Notes: generated by a model not told the origin, from the sequence alone. Positions 8,224 to 19,684 are shown, counted from the first letter of the stretch. The stretch: 42,309 nt of DNA from Albidovulum sp. (GCA_030837825.1 JAUQYB010000140.1:1-42309); one strand, 5' to 3'. Numbers and translations are program-made.

Positions 8224-9888
8224 ATGCTGCACATCCCCCTGTGGAAACGGATCGTCATCTGGGGGCTTTGCGCCCTCGGGTTGCTGACCGCGCTGCCGAA
8301 CCTCTTCTACACCCGCGTCGAGAAGCACAACGACGCGATCGTGGCGGCCGAGCGCGCCGGTTTCGAGACCCCCGAGCAGGCTGTCGACCGGGCGCTCTGG
8401 CCCGGCTGGATGCCTTCGGGCATCGTCAACCTCGGGCTCGACCTCAGAGGCGGTGCGCATCTGCTGGCCGAGGTGCAGGTGGCCGATGTCTACAAGGCGC
8501 GGATGGATGCACTCTGGCCCGAGATGCGCCGCGCGCTGTCCGAGGCCCGGGCCGAGATCGGCGGCATCCGCCGGGCGCCGTCCGATCCGTCCGAACTGCG
8601 CATCCAGATCGAGAAGCCCGAGGCGATGGCGAAAGCCGTCGAGATCGCCAATGGCCTTGCCACCAATGTCGTCAGCCTGACCGGCGTCGGCCAGAAGGAC
8701 CTGGCGATCACCGCCGAGGGCAACACGCTGATCGTGCGGCTTTCCGACGCCGAAAAGGCCGCGACCGACGACCGCACGATGCAGCAGTCGCTGGAAATCA
8801 TCCGCCGCCGGGTCGACGAGGTTGGCACCCGCGAGCCGACGATCCTGCGGCAGGGAAGCGACCGCATCCTGATCCAGGTGCCCGGCATCGGCTCCGCCGA
8901 GGAGCTGAAGTCGCTGATCGGCACCACCGCGCAGCTCACCTTCCAGCCGGTCGTCGGCCGCGGCAGCGATCCGAACGCGATCGCCAAGCCGGGGCAGGAG
9001 ATCCTGCCCTCGCTCGACGAGAAGGGCATCTACTACACGCTCGAGGACACGCCGGTGGTCACCGGCGAGGAGTTGACCGACGCGCGGCCCGACTTCGACC
9101 AGAACGGCCGGCCCGCGGTGTCGTTCCGCTTCAACCCCACCGGCGCGCGCAAGTTCGGCGACTATACCGCCGCGAACGTCGGCCAGCTCTTCGCCATCGT
9201 GCTCGACAACGAGGTGATCTCGGCACCGCGGATCAATCAGCACATTCCCGGCGGCTCGGGCATCATCACCGGCAACTTCACCGTCGAAAGCTCCACCCAG
9301 CTTGCCGTCCTGCTGCGCGCGGGCGCCCTGCCGGCGAAGATGAACTTCCTCGAGGAACGCACGATCGGCCCGGAACTGGGCCAGGATTCGATCGACGCGG
9401 GCCGGCTGTCATCGATCATCGCCAGCGTCGCCGTCGTGGCCTATATGGTCGCAAGCTACGGGCTCTTCGGCGTCTTCGCCTCGATCGCGGTGATGGTCAA
9501 CGTGGTGCTGATCCTGGCGGTGATGTCGATGATGGGCGCGACGCTGACGCTCCCGGGCATCGCCGGCATCGTGCTGACGGTGGGCACCGCGGTCGATGCC
9601 AACGTGATCATCTACGAACGCATCCGCGAGGAACTGCGCGCCGGCAAGCGCGTGATCAAGGCCATCGACGACGGCTTCAGCGAGGCGATGAGCGCGATCA
9701 TCGACGCCAACGTCACCACCTTCATCGCCGCCGCGGTGATGTTCTTCCTCGGCTCCGGCCCGGTGAAGGGCTTCGCGGTGACGCTGACCATCGGGCTTGT
9801 CACCTCGGTCTTCACCGCGATCTTCCTCACCCGCATGCTGATCGTGCTGTGGGTGGAATGGCGCAAACCCAAAGAACTGATTCTGTAA
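8224..9888 (+). CDS. secD: Protein translocase subunit SecD
   Basis: A 554-residue RND-type membrane protein that, with SecF, uses the proton-motive force to pull exported proteins into the periplasm. TM1 is at about residues 7-24, followed by LGLDLRGGAHLLAEV near residue 70, the large periplasmic P1 domain, and five more helices from about residue 395. VGTAVDANVIIYERIREEL and FSEAMSAIIDANVTTFIAA are the conserved TM4/TM6-region motifs with the charged residues used in proton coupling. It is slightly shorter than E. coli SecD (615). Twelve bases separate it from secF. Confidence 0.97.
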   Translation: MLHIPLWKRIVIWGLCALGLLTALPNLFYTRVEKHNDAIVAAERAGFETPEQAVDRALWPGWMPSGIVNLGLDLRGGAHLLAEVQVADVYKARMDALWPEMRRALSEARAEIGGIRRAPSDPSELRIQIEKPEAMAKAVEIANGLATNVVSLTGVGQKDLAITAEGNTLIVRLSDAEKAATDDRTMQQSLEIIRRRVDEVGTREPTILRQGSDRILIQVPGIGSAEELKSLIGTTAQLTFQPVVGRGSDPNAIAKPGQEILPSLDEKGIYYTLEDTPVVTGEELTDARPDFDQNGRPAVSFRFNPTGARKFGDYTAANVGQLFAIVLDNEVISAPRINQHIPGGSGIITGNFTVESSTQLAVLLRAGALPAKMNFLEERTIGPELGQDSIDAGRLSSIIASVAVVAYMVASYGLFGVFASIAVMVNVVLILAVMSMMGATLTLPGIAGIVLTVGTAVDANVIIYERIREELRAGKRVIKAIDDGFSEAMSAIIDANVTTFIAAAVMFFLGSGPVKGFAVTLTIGLVTSVFTAIFLTRMLIVLWVEWRKPKELIL

Positions 9889-9900
9889 GGGGACAGGGCA

Positions 9901-10875
9901 ATGGCATTCCGTCTGAAACTGGTTCCCGACCGCACCACGATCGACTTCTTCCGCTGGCAATGGCTGACCTTCGGCATCTCGGCCTCGGCGATGGTCGCGT
10001 CGGTGCTTCTGGTGCTGATCATGGGGCTGAACTTCGGCATCGACTTCAAGGGCGGCACCTCGATCCGTACCGAAAGCCCCAATGCCTTCGAGGTCGGCGC
10101 CTATCGCCAGGCGCTGACAGCGCTCGACCTCGGCGATATCTCGATCACCGAGGTCTTCGACCCGAGCTTCGGCACCGAGCGGCACGTCGCGATGATCCGC
10201 ATCGGCAGTACCGACGCCACCGGCTCGGTCACGCCCGAGGAACTGACCCGGATCGAGACGGCGCTGAAGGCGGCCGACCCGCAGGTGACCTTCGCCGCGG
10301 TCGAATCGGTCGGGCCCAAGGTCTCGGGCGAGCTGATCAAGACCGCCTTCTACGCGGTGGGTGCGGCGACCTTCGGCATCATGATCTACATCTGGCTGCG
10401 CTTCGAATGGCAGTTCGCGCTCGGGGCGGTGATCTCGCTTCTCCATGACGTGCTGCTGACGGTCGGCATCTTCTCGCTCTTCCAGCTCAGGTTCGACCTG
10501 ACGACCATCGCCGCGCTGCTGACGACGCTCGGATATTCGGTCAACGACACCGTGGTGGTGTTCGACCGGCTCCGCGAGAACCTGATCAAGTACAAGACCA
10601 TGCCGCTGATCGACGTGATGAACCTGACGGTGAACGAGACCCTGTCGCGCACGATCATGACGGCGCTGACCACCGCGCTCGCGCTCACCGCCATGCTGAT
10701 CTTCGGCGGCGACGTGATCCGCGGCTTCGTCTTCGCGATGCTCTGGGGCGTCTTCGTGGGCGCCTATTCGACGGTCTATGTCGCCAAGAACATCGTGCTC
10801 TGGCTCGGCGTGAAGCGGGACTGGGGCAAGAAGGACGACAGCGCCGCGGGCACCAAGTTCGCGGACGTCAAGTAG
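9901..10875 (+). CDS. secF: Protein translocase subunit SecF
   Basis: A 324-residue partner of SecD, the standard length (E. coli 323). It has six predicted helices; GIDFKGGTSI near residue 46 is the SecF counterpart of the SecD LDLRGG motif, and LGYSVNDTVVVFDRLREN is the conserved TM4 signature. The C-terminus GVKRDWGKKDD is cytoplasmic. The ATG at 9901 follows AGGGGACAGGGCA. It is co-directional and tightly spaced with secD upstream and the Mth938-like gene downstream. Confidence 0.97.
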   Translation: MAFRLKLVPDRTTIDFFRWQWLTFGISASAMVASVLLVLIMGLNFGIDFKGGTSIRTESPNAFEVGAYRQALTALDLGDISITEVFDPSFGTERHVAMIRIGSTDATGSVTPEELTRIETALKAADPQVTFAAVESVGPKVSGELIKTAFYAVGAATFGIMIYIWLRFEWQFALGAVISLLHDVLLTVGIFSLFQLRFDLTTIAALLTTLGYSVNDTVVVFDRLRENLIKYKTMPLIDVMNLTVNETLSRTIMTALTTALALTAMLIFGGDVIRGFVFAMLWGVFVGAYSTVYVAKNIVLWLGVKRDWGKKDDSAAGTKFADVK

Positions 10876-10883
10876 GCCTGCCG

Positions 10884-11243
10884 ATGATCCGGCTGACCGA
10901 GATCGCCTTCGGCAGCGCCCGCCCGATCGACGGCTACGGGCCGGGCTTCTTCCGCATCGGCGGCGAGGCGCTGCACGGGCCGGTGCTGGTCACCACGACC
11001 GGCGCGCGGCTCTGGGGCGGCTATGGCGACACTGCGCCGCTTGTCGCGCTGGAAGGCCGGATCGACGTTCTGCTCGTCGGCACAGGCGCGGCGATCGCGC
11101 GCCCGCCGGAGGCGTTCCGCGCCGCGGTGGAGGCGGCGGGCATCGGGCTGGAGGCGATGGCGAGCCCCGCGGCCGCACGCACCTACAACGTGCTTCTGTC
11201 GGAGGGGCGGCGGGTCGCTGCGGCGCTCCTGCCGGTGGAATGA
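10884..11243 (+). CDS. Mth938-like domain protein
   Basis: A 119-residue protein with the Mth938/NDUFAF3-type fold signature: an N-terminal [20 protein letters not shown] block, a central strand [12 protein letters not shown] and a C-terminal [20 protein letters not shown]. The mitochondrial relative NDUFAF3 helps assemble respiratory complex I; the bacterial function is not established. It lies 8 bases after secF and 40 before ccmA. This placement between secDF and the ccm genes recurs in Rhodobacter relatives and suggests co-transcription, not necessarily a shared function. Confidence 0.85.
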   Translation: MIRLTEIAFGSARPIDGYGPGFFRIGGEALHGPVLVTTTGARLWGGYGDTAPLVALEGRIDVLLVGTGAAIARPPEAFRAAVEAAGIGLEAMASPAAARTYNVLLSEGRRVAAALLPVE

Positions 11244-11283
11244 CGGCCTTGCCCCGCCGCGCTCTCGGATTGGACCCGTGACC

Positions 11284-11922
11284 ATGCTGCTCACCGTCGA
11301 GAATCTTGCCGTCGCCCGGGGCGGGATCGCGCTTCTCGAAGGGGTGGCGCTCTCGCTTTCGCCGGGGCAGGCGCTGATCCTGCGTGGCCCGAACGGCATC
11401 GGCAAGACCACGCTTCTGCGCTGCGTGGCGGGGCTCCAGCCCGCGGCCGGCGGCCGGATCGTGCTCCCGCCCGAGGGCGCGGCCTATGCCGGCCATGCCG
11501 ACGGGCTGAAGGCGACGCTGAGCGTTGCCGAGAATCTCGCCTTCTGGGCCCGCATCTACGGACAGAGCGACACCGCCCCTGCGATGGCGGCGATGAACCT
11601 CGAAGCGCTCGCCGACCGCCCGGCGCAGAACCTGTCCGCCGGGCAGAAGCGCCGCCTCGGTCTCGCCCGGCTTCTCGTCACCGGGCGCCGGCTCTGGCTT
11701 CTCGACGAGCCTACCGTCTCGCTCGACGCGGCTTCGGTGGCACTCTTCGCCGCCGCCGTCCGCGGCCATCTCGGCCGCGGCGGCGCGGCGCTGATCGCCA
11801 CCCATATCGACCTCGGCCTCGCCGAGGCCGCCACGCTCGACCTTGCGCCCTGCCGCGCAAAGCCGTCCGCCCCGGGGCAGGGCGGCGGCTTCGATGCGCC
11901 CTTCGACGGGGCCTTCGCATGA
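11284..11922 (+). CDS. ccmA: Cytochrome c maturation ATPase CcmA
   Basis: A 212-residue ABC ATPase with Walker [10 protein letters not shown], signature [15 protein letters not shown] and Walker [13 protein letters not shown]. With CcmB and CcmC it releases haem-loaded CcmE in the c-type cytochrome assembly pathway; it is a peripheral protein on the cytoplasmic face of the inner membrane. The start is ATG 11284; an in-frame GTG two codons upstream (11278) is an equally possible start. The C-terminus ends in a Gly/Ala/Asp-rich tail. A hairpin repeat (11930-11977) separates it from ccmB. Confidence 0.95.
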   Translation: MLLTVENLAVARGGIALLEGVALSLSPGQALILRGPNGIGKTTLLRCVAGLQPAAGGRIVLPPEGAAYAGHADGLKATLSVAENLAFWARIYGQSDTAPAMAAMNLEALADRPAQNLSAGQKRRLGLARLLVTGRRLWLLDEPTVSLDAASVALFAAAVRGHLGRGGAALIATHIDLGLAEAATLDLAPCRAKPSAPGQGGGFDAPFDGAFA

Positions 11923-11929
11923 CCCCGGC

Positions 11930-11977
11930 CTTCTTCGTTGTCCAAATACCCCGGGGGTCCGGGGGCGGCGCCCCCGG
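11930..11977 (+). repeat. Dispersed hairpin repeat, copy 2, inside the ccmA-ccmB gap
   Basis: Starts 8 bases after the ccmA stop with the same CTTCTTCGTTG and CAAATACCCCGGGGG parts as copy 1 at 6328. It ends in an 8-bp perfect hairpin, CCGGGGGC-GGC-GCCCCCGG (11959-11977). ccmB starts 25 bases later. The stem could weaken read-through or protect the upstream mRNA. Confidence 0.65.
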
Positions 11978-12001
11978 CGCCCTCCGCCGGCGGACCGCGC
12001 C

Positions 12002-12658
12002 ATGCTAGCGCTCCTCCTCCGCGACCTGCGCCTTGCCACCCGCGCCGGCGGCGGCTTCGGCCTCAGCCTCGCCTTCTTCCTCATCGTCACCGTGCTCGTG
12101 CCCTTCGGCGTCGGCCCGGAGGGTGGCACGCTCGGCCGGATCGCGCCGGGCATCCTCTGGGTCGGCGCGCTCCTCGCCTGTCTCCTTTCACTCGACCGCA
12201 TCTTCGCGCTCGACCGCGAGGACGGCTCGCTCGACCTGCTCGCCACCGCGCCGATCCCGCTCGAGGGCGTCGTCGCGGTCAAGGCCGGGGCGCACTGGCT
12301 GACCACCGGCCTGCCGCTGACCGCCGCGGCGCCGGTCCTCGGCGTGCTCCTGAACCTGCCGGGGCCGGGCTATTCCTGGCTCACGTTCTCGCTTCTCCTC
12401 GGCACGCCCGCGCTCTCGATGATCGGCAGCTTCGGCGCGGCGCTGACGGTGGGGCTGAAGCGCGGCGGGCTTCTCCTGTCGCTCCTCGTCCTGCCGCTTT
12501 ACATCCCGACGCTGATCTTCGGCGCCGAGGCGGTGCGCCGCGGCGCCGAGGGGCTGTCGGCGACGACGCCCCTGCTGATGCTCGCCGGCATCACCGCCGG
12601 GGCGGCGGCGATCCTGCCCTTCGCCGCGGCTGCGGCAATCCGCGTCAATCTGCGCTAG
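12002..12658 (+). CDS. ccmB: Haem exporter membrane subunit CcmB
   Basis: A 218-residue integral membrane protein with six predicted helices, the standard CcmB length. The start at ATG 12002 gives the family N-terminus MLALLLRDLRLATRAGGG; the longer open frame upstream runs through the repeat and ccmA and is not coding. Recognisable blocks are LDRIFALDREDGSLDLLATAPIPLE and LPLYIPTLIFGAEA. CcmB pairs with the ATPase CcmA. No clear ribosome binding site precedes the ATG, so translation may depend on coupling or be weak. Confidence 0.93.
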   Translation: MLALLLRDLRLATRAGGGFGLSLAFFLIVTVLVPFGVGPEGGTLGRIAPGILWVGALLACLLSLDRIFALDREDGSLDLLATAPIPLEGVVAVKAGAHWLTTGLPLTAAAPVLGVLLNLPGPGYSWLTFSLLLGTPALSMIGSFGAALTVGLKRGGLLLSLLVLPLYIPTLIFGAEAVRRGAEGLSATTPLLMLAGITAGAAAILPFAAAAAIRVNLR

Positions 12659-12714
12659 GCCGCCCCGTGCTAAGACACTTGAGCGCGCATGTCCGGGGGG
12701 ATAGCTAGGCCGCC

Positions 12715-13443
12715 ATGTCGATCTGGGAATACGCCAACCCCAAGAAGTTCATGCAGACCTCGTCCTGGGCCCTGCCCTGGGTCACGGGGCTGGCGGTCAT
12801 CGCGCTTCTCACCGGCCTCGTCTGGGGCTTCTTCTTCACCCCCGACGATTTCCGCCAGGGCTCCACGGTCAAGATCATCTATGTCCACGTTCCCTCGGCG
12901 ATGATGGCGATCAACGCCTGGGCGATGATGCTCGTCACCTCGCTGATCTGGCTCGTCCGCCGCCACCATGTCTCGGTCCTCGCCGCCAAGGCCGCGGCGC
13001 CGATCGGCATGACCATGACACTGATCGCGCTCTTCACCGGGGCGATCTGGGGCCAGCCGATGTGGGGCACCTGGTGGGCCTGGGACCCGCGGCTCACCTC
13101 GTTCCTGATCCTCTTCCTCTTCTACCTCGGCTACATTGCGCTCTGGGAGGCGGTGGAGGACCCCGACACCGCGGCCGATCTGACCTCGGTCCTCTGCCTC
13201 GTCGGCTCGGTCTTCGCGCTGCTCAGCCGCTATGCGGTGCTGTTCTGGAACCAGGGCTTGCACCAGGGCGCCTCGCTCTCGCTCGATGCCGAGGAGCATG
13301 TCGCCGACGTCTTCGCCTGGCCGCTGTGGCTGACGATGGCGGGCTTCGTGCTTCTCTTCGTGACGCTCGTTCTTCTGCGCACCCGGACCGAGATCCGCTC
13401 GCGGCGGCTCAGGGCGCTCGAGGCACGGGAAAGGCTGGCCTGA
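12715..13443 (+). CDS. ccmC: Haem-handling protein CcmC
   Basis: A 242-residue six-helix membrane protein. The tryptophan-rich WGTWWAWDPRLTS motif near residue 120 is the haem-binding WWD signature, and flanking histidines (for example VHVPSAMMAINAW near residue 60) serve as axial ligands in the family. CcmC attaches haem to CcmE in the periplasm. The last base of its TGA is the first base of the ccmD ATG, showing translational coupling. Confidence 0.96.
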   Translation: MSIWEYANPKKFMQTSSWALPWVTGLAVIALLTGLVWGFFFTPDDFRQGSTVKIIYVHVPSAMMAINAWAMMLVTSLIWLVRRHHVSVLAAKAAAPIGMTMTLIALFTGAIWGQPMWGTWWAWDPRLTSFLILFLFYLGYIALWEAVEDPDTAADLTSVLCLVGSVFALLSRYAVLFWNQGLHQGASLSLDAEEHVADVFAWPLWLTMAGFVLLFVTLVLLRTRTEIRSRRLRALEARERLA

Positions 13444-13598
13444 TGATCGACCTTGGCAAATATGCGGGCACCGTCCTCGGCGCCTACGGGGTGACGATCG
13501 TGCTGCTCTGCGGGCTGGTCTGGCTGACGCTCAGGAAGGGCGCCCGGATGCGCCGGCGGCTGGAGGAGCAGGAACGGCGGATGGGGCGCAATGGCTAG
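13443..13598 (+). CDS. ccmD: Haem exporter small subunit CcmD
   Basis: A 51-residue protein with one membrane helix (about residues 10-30) followed by a basic and acidic cytoplasmic tail (RKGARMRRRLEEQERRMG), the standard CcmD design. It helps release holo-CcmE from CcmABC. It overlaps ccmC by 1 base and ccmG by 8 bases. It is the counterpart of the small orf52/helD gene of the Rhodobacter hel cluster. Confidence 0.9.
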   Translation: MIDLGKYAGTVLGAYGVTIVLLCGLVWLTLRKGARMRRRLEEQERRMGRNG

Positions 13599-14130
13599 GC
13601 TCTCGCCGCTGATGATCCTGCCGCCGGCGGTCTTCGCCGGCCTCGCCGCGATGTTCATCTGGGGCATGAACCGCGAGGATCCCAACGCGCTGCCCTCGGC
13701 CTTTCAGGACAAGCCGGCGCCGGCCGTGGCGCTGGCGCCGCTCGGTGATCATCCGTCCTTCGCCGATGCCGATCTGCGCGACGGCAGGGTCAAGCTGGTG
13801 AACTTCTGGGCGAGTTGGTGCGCGCCCTGCCGGGCCGAGCACCCGAACCTTGAACGGCTGAAGGCCGAAGGCGCGACGATCCTCGGCGTCAACTACAAGG
13901 ACAAGCCCGCGGCGGCGCTCGGCTTCCTTGCCGAACTGGGCAACCCCTATGCGAAGATCGGTGCCGACGAAAGCGGCCGCATGGGCATCGACTGGGGACT
14001 TTACGGCGTGCCCGAGACCTTCGTCATCGACGGTTCGGGCAAGGTCGTGCTGCGCTTCCCCGGACCCGTCACCGCGCAGATTCTGGAAACCGAAATCAGG
14101 CCTGCGATGGAAAGGGCCGCCGCGGAATAG
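13591..14130 (+). CDS. ccmG: Thiol:disulfide interchange protein CcmG (DsbE)
   Basis: A 179-residue periplasmic thioredoxin anchored by an N-terminal helix (about residues 8-25). The active site is W76-C77-A78-P79-C80 in NFWASWCAPC, and YGVPETFVID carries the cis-Pro loop. It keeps apocytochrome c cysteines reduced for haem attachment; HelX is the Rhodobacter name. It overlaps ccmD by 8 bases. ccmE, ccmF, ccmH and ccmI are not in this window and must be encoded elsewhere. Confidence 0.95.
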   Translation: MARLSPLMILPPAVFAGLAAMFIWGMNREDPNALPSAFQDKPAPAVALAPLGDHPSFADADLRDGRVKLVNFWASWCAPCRAEHPNLERLKAEGATILGVNYKDKPAAALGFLAELGNPYAKIGADESGRMGIDWGLYGVPETFVIDGSGKVVLRFPGPVTAQILETEIRPAMERAAAE

Positions 14131-14158
14131 CTGCTTAGGCCCGCGGCGGCCCCTGTCG

Positions 14159-14257
14159 TCAACGCCATTGCGAAGCGACGATCAGGATCAGCAGGGCCGC
14201 CGCCTCGAGAAGCGGCATGCTCGGCGTGAAATGGAATTTCCCTAGCCCTGATCTCAT
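14159..14257 (-). CDS. Possible 32-residue membrane peptide
   Basis: A short frame in the gap after ccmG. It starts at ATG 14257, or at an internal ATG at 14218, and ends with TGA. The C-terminal half (MPLLEAAALLILIVASQWR) would form a single hydrophobic helix with a basic end. A GGAGG sits only one base before the outer ATG, too close for good initiation. There is no recognised homologue, and it may be chance. Confidence 0.2.
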   Translation of the reverse strand: MRSGLGKFHFTPSMPLLEAAALLILIVASQWR

Positions 14258-14491
14258 GCCTCCGTGATAGCCCGGACCGTCGCGTCGAAAAAGCCTGCGG
14301 GATCGGCCTTTCACAAATCTCCCACGAAATATGGTTGTTTTTGAATGCCTTGTTACGGCCCTATTCGCGCCTGCCGCGACAAGCCGGACAAACTGCGGGA
14401 ATCATTTCCCACCGCCGACCAATCGGCCGGGCAGGCGGGGAATCACCTGGCCGGGACCGCGCCGCCGCGCCGCCCCGCTCGCCTGCAAACG

Positions 14492-14524
14492 AAAACCCCC
14501 GCCCGGCGCGGGCCGGGACGGGGG
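14492..14524 (-). terminator. Intrinsic terminator of acnA
   Basis: On the minus strand CCCCCG, a bulged T and CCCGG pair with CCGGG and CGGGGG around a 6-base loop. TTTT-CG-TTT follows. It begins 20 bases after the acnA stop codon. Confidence 0.75.
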
Positions 14525-14543
14525 CAGGAGTGGAAAGGGCCGC

Positions 14544-17294
<2,751 letters not shown>

Positions 17295-17394
17295 GGGACT
17301 CTCCCTTCGGGGTGGGCTGGCTCGGTGGTCGGTTCGCACGCCTAATGCCGCAAGCGCAGCGGGCATTCAAGGATGTTGACGGCATTTGTATACC

Positions 17395-17406
17395 ATTGTG
17401 CACAAT
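17395..17406. promoter_or_regulatory. Perfect 12-bp palindrome between acnA and the DUF1223 gene
   Basis: ATTGTGCACAAT lies in the 214-base divergent gap, 101 bases from the acnA start and 103 from the DUF1223 start. A related half-site, TTTGTATAC, lies just before it (17385-17393), giving a tandem TTGTATAC/TTGTGCAC look. It would suit a dimeric regulator of GntR type, but the binding protein is unknown. Confidence 0.4.
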
Positions 17407-17508
17407 TCCTCGCAAGAGGCCGGGCGTCTCACTCCGCCGTCGCAATTCCTTGATTGGCGAACCCCGTCCGCTTGGACTAGGAAGGGCGAAAAGGGGATCG
17501 TACCGAAG

Positions 17509-18216
17509 ATGCGACGGATGCTCTGCGCCGCGACGGGCCTCTGGCTCGCGATCGCGGGACAAGGCCTTGGCCAGACCCCCGGCGGAGCGCCGGTGGTGGT
17601 CGAGCTTTACACCTCGCAGGGCTGTTCCTCCTGCCCGCCGGCGGATGCGGTCCTGGCCGGGCTCGCGGTGCGCGACGACGTGATCGCGCTGGCGCTGCAT
17701 GTCGACTACTGGGACTACATCGGCTGGAAGGACACCTTCGCCGACCCGGCCTATTCCAGACGCCAGCGCGCCTATGCCCAGGCCGCCGGCGCCTCGACAG
17801 TCTACACGCCGCAGATGATCGTCGGCGGGATGGACCATGTCGTGGGCATCCGCGCCGAGGAGGTCGAGGCGCTGATCCGCCGCTATGGCGCGGGGCCGGC
17901 GCCGGTCACGCTCGACCTTGCCCGGACCGGCGGCCAGGTGCAGGTGCGTGCCCGGGCGGCTGCGCCGCTCGCGAACGGCGCCGTCGTCCAGCTTGTGCGC
18001 TACCGTGCCCGCGAGCGGGTCGAGATCGTGCTCGGCGAAAACGCCGGGCGGGCCATCGACTATGCCAACATCGTCACGGCCTGGACCCCGGTGGCGGACT
18101 GGGACGGCCGGACCGACCTGACGCTGACGCTCGAGGCACCGGGAACCGATTCGGTCGCCGTGATCGTGCAGGAACCGGGGCCCGGGCCGATCCTCGCGGC
18201 CGAAGCGTTGCGCTAG
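17509..18216 (+). CDS. DUF1223 secreted thioredoxin-like protein
   Basis: The start at ATG 17509 gives a 235-residue protein with a signal peptide (MRRMLCAATGLWLAIAGQGLGQ); the longer upstream frame is not protein-like. The mature part opens with VVELYTSQGCSSCPPADAVL, whose CSSCPP pair in a thioredoxin-like fold is the DUF1223 hallmark. HVDYWDYIGWKDTFADPAYSRRQ and YTPQMIVGG are further family motifs. DUF1223 proteins are periplasmic or secreted; their function is not established, and a redox or thiol role is inference. No partner gene is evident. Confidence 0.85.
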   Translation: MRRMLCAATGLWLAIAGQGLGQTPGGAPVVVELYTSQGCSSCPPADAVLAGLAVRDDVIALALHVDYWDYIGWKDTFADPAYSRRQRAYAQAAGASTVYTPQMIVGGMDHVVGIRAEEVEALIRRYGAGPAPVTLDLARTGGQVQVRARAAAPLANGAVVQLVRYRARERVEIVLGENAGRAIDYANIVTAWTPVADWDGRTDLTLTLEAPGTDSVAVIVQEPGPGPILAAEALR

Positions 18217-18277
18217 CGCCCGTTGACAGCGCCGCGCGGCGGTGGCTCGCTTGCCCCGCAACCGGGCGGAGGCGGCG

Positions 18278-19675
18278 ATGACGGACGGAGACGGCGGCGA
18301 AGCCACGCGACTGATGGCGGTGCTGGAGGTGCTGCGGCGGGGCTTCCTTGCCGCCACGCCACCCGATGCCGCCGCGCGGCGGGCGCGCCTCGCGCGCCTG
18401 AGGGCGGCGGTGCAGGCGCGCAAGGGTGACTTCGTCCGCGCCGCGGCCGAGGATTTCGGCCAGAGGCGGGCGGAGGAAACGGTGATCCTCGATCTTGGCC
18501 CGGTGGTGCAGGCGACGCGCTGCCTCGGGCGCAATCTCGGCCGCTGGATGCGCCCCGAACGGCGGCGCGTGCCGGTCACGCTCTGGCCGGGGCGGGCGCA
18601 GGTGATCCGCCAGCCGAAGGGCGTGGTCGGCATCATGGCGCCCTGGAACTATCCCTTCGGGCTCTCGCTGATCCCGCTGGCGACCGCGATTGCCGCCGGC
18701 AACCGGGCGATGCTGAAACCCTCCGAGCTTGCCCCGGCCTCGGCGCGCGCGATGGCCACGATGCTGGCCGAGACCTTCGCTCCCGACGAGGTGGCGGTGG
18801 TCGAGGGCGGGCCGGAGACCGGCGCGGCCTTCGCGGGTCTGCCCTTCGATCACCTCGTCTTCACCGGCTCGACCGCGGTCGGGCGCAAGGTGATGCGGGC
18901 GGCGGCGGAAAACCTCGTGCCGGTGACGCTGGAACTCGGCGGCAAGTCGCCGGCGATCCTCGGCCGCGATGCCGATTTCGCCAAGGCCGCGCGCGACATC
19001 GCCTGGGCCAAGCTCGCCAATGCCGGGCAGACCTGCATCGCGCCGGACCATGTGCTGGTGCACGAGGACGATGCCGCGGCTTTCGTGGAACGCCTTGTCG
19101 CGGAGCTGGAGCGTGCTTTCGCAGGCGGCGGGCGGATGACGCGGATCATCGACGCGGCCAAGGCCGACCGGCTGCGGGCGCTCCTGGCCGAGGCCGAGGC
19201 GGCGGGCGCCGGAGTGCGGAGGATCGGCGGCGGCAAGGGCGAGGGGCGCGAGGTGCGACCGGCGGTGGCAACCGGTCTTCCCCCGGACTGCGGCCTGATG
19301 CGCGAGGAGATCTTCGGCCCCCTCCTGCCGGTGGTGACCTACGCGGCGTTCGACGCCGTGCTGGCCGGGATCGCCGTAGGCCCGCGGCCGCTCGCGCTCT
19401 ACTACTACGGCGGGACGGAAGGCCGGGCGCAGGTGCTCGCCCGCACCCTCAGCGGCAATGTGACCGTGAACGGGGCGATGACGCATCATGCGGTCGACAG
19501 CCTGCCCTTCGGCGGCACGGGCGCCAGCGGGATCGGCGCCTATCACGGCCGCGAGGGGTTCGAGGCGATGACCCATGCGCGCGGCGTCTATGACGAACCG
19601 ATCCGCAGCCTCATCCCGCTCGGCCGGACCAGCGGGCGGTTCGAGCGGCTCTTCGCCTGGTACATGATGCGCTGA
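18278..19675 (+). CDS. Aldehyde dehydrogenase (coniferyl aldehyde dehydrogenase type)
   Basis: The start at ATG 18278 is preceded by CGGAGG with a 5-base spacer and is preferred to the ATG 36 bases upstream. The 465-residue enzyme oxidises an aldehyde to its acid with NAD(P)+. Catalytic residues are N124 (PWNYP), E219 (LELGGKSPAIL) and the nucleophile C253 (NAGQTCIAP). The short N-terminus, the APWNYPFGLSLIPL segment and the hydrophobic C-terminal tail (FERLFAWYMMR) place it with class 3-like, coniferyl aldehyde dehydrogenase-type enzymes. The natural substrate cannot be told from sequence. It is convergent with the acyltransferase gene, with a 9-base gap. Confidence 0.9.
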   Translation: MTDGDGGEATRLMAVLEVLRRGFLAATPPDAAARRARLARLRAAVQARKGDFVRAAAEDFGQRRAEETVILDLGPVVQATRCLGRNLGRWMRPERRRVPVTLWPGRAQVIRQPKGVVGIMAPWNYPFGLSLIPLATAIAAGNRAMLKPSELAPASARAMATMLAETFAPDEVAVVEGGPETGAAFAGLPFDHLVFTGSTAVGRKVMRAAAENLVPVTLELGGKSPAILGRDADFAKAARDIAWAKLANAGQTCIAPDHVLVHEDDAAAFVERLVAELERAFAGGGRMTRIIDAAKADRLRALLAEAEAAGAGVRRIGGGKGEGREVRPAVATGLPPDCGLMREEIFGPLLPVVTYAAFDAVLAGIAVGPRPLALYYYGGTEGRAQVLARTLSGNVTVNGAMTHHAVDSLPFGGTGASGIGAYHGREGFEAMTHARGVYDEPIRSLIPLGRTSGRFERLFAWYMMR

Positions 19676-19684
19676 CGGCGGCGG

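Larger units (their letters stand above)
14131..14543. other. 413-base gap between convergent ccmG and acnA
   Basis: Holds the possible small peptide (14159-14257), the acnA terminator (14492-14524) and a second weaker stem, AAAG(G)CC...GGCTTTTT on the minus strand (about 14288-14311). The middle part (about 14300-14420) is less GC-rich than its surroundings. No convincing further gene or RNA was seen. Confidence 0.5.
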
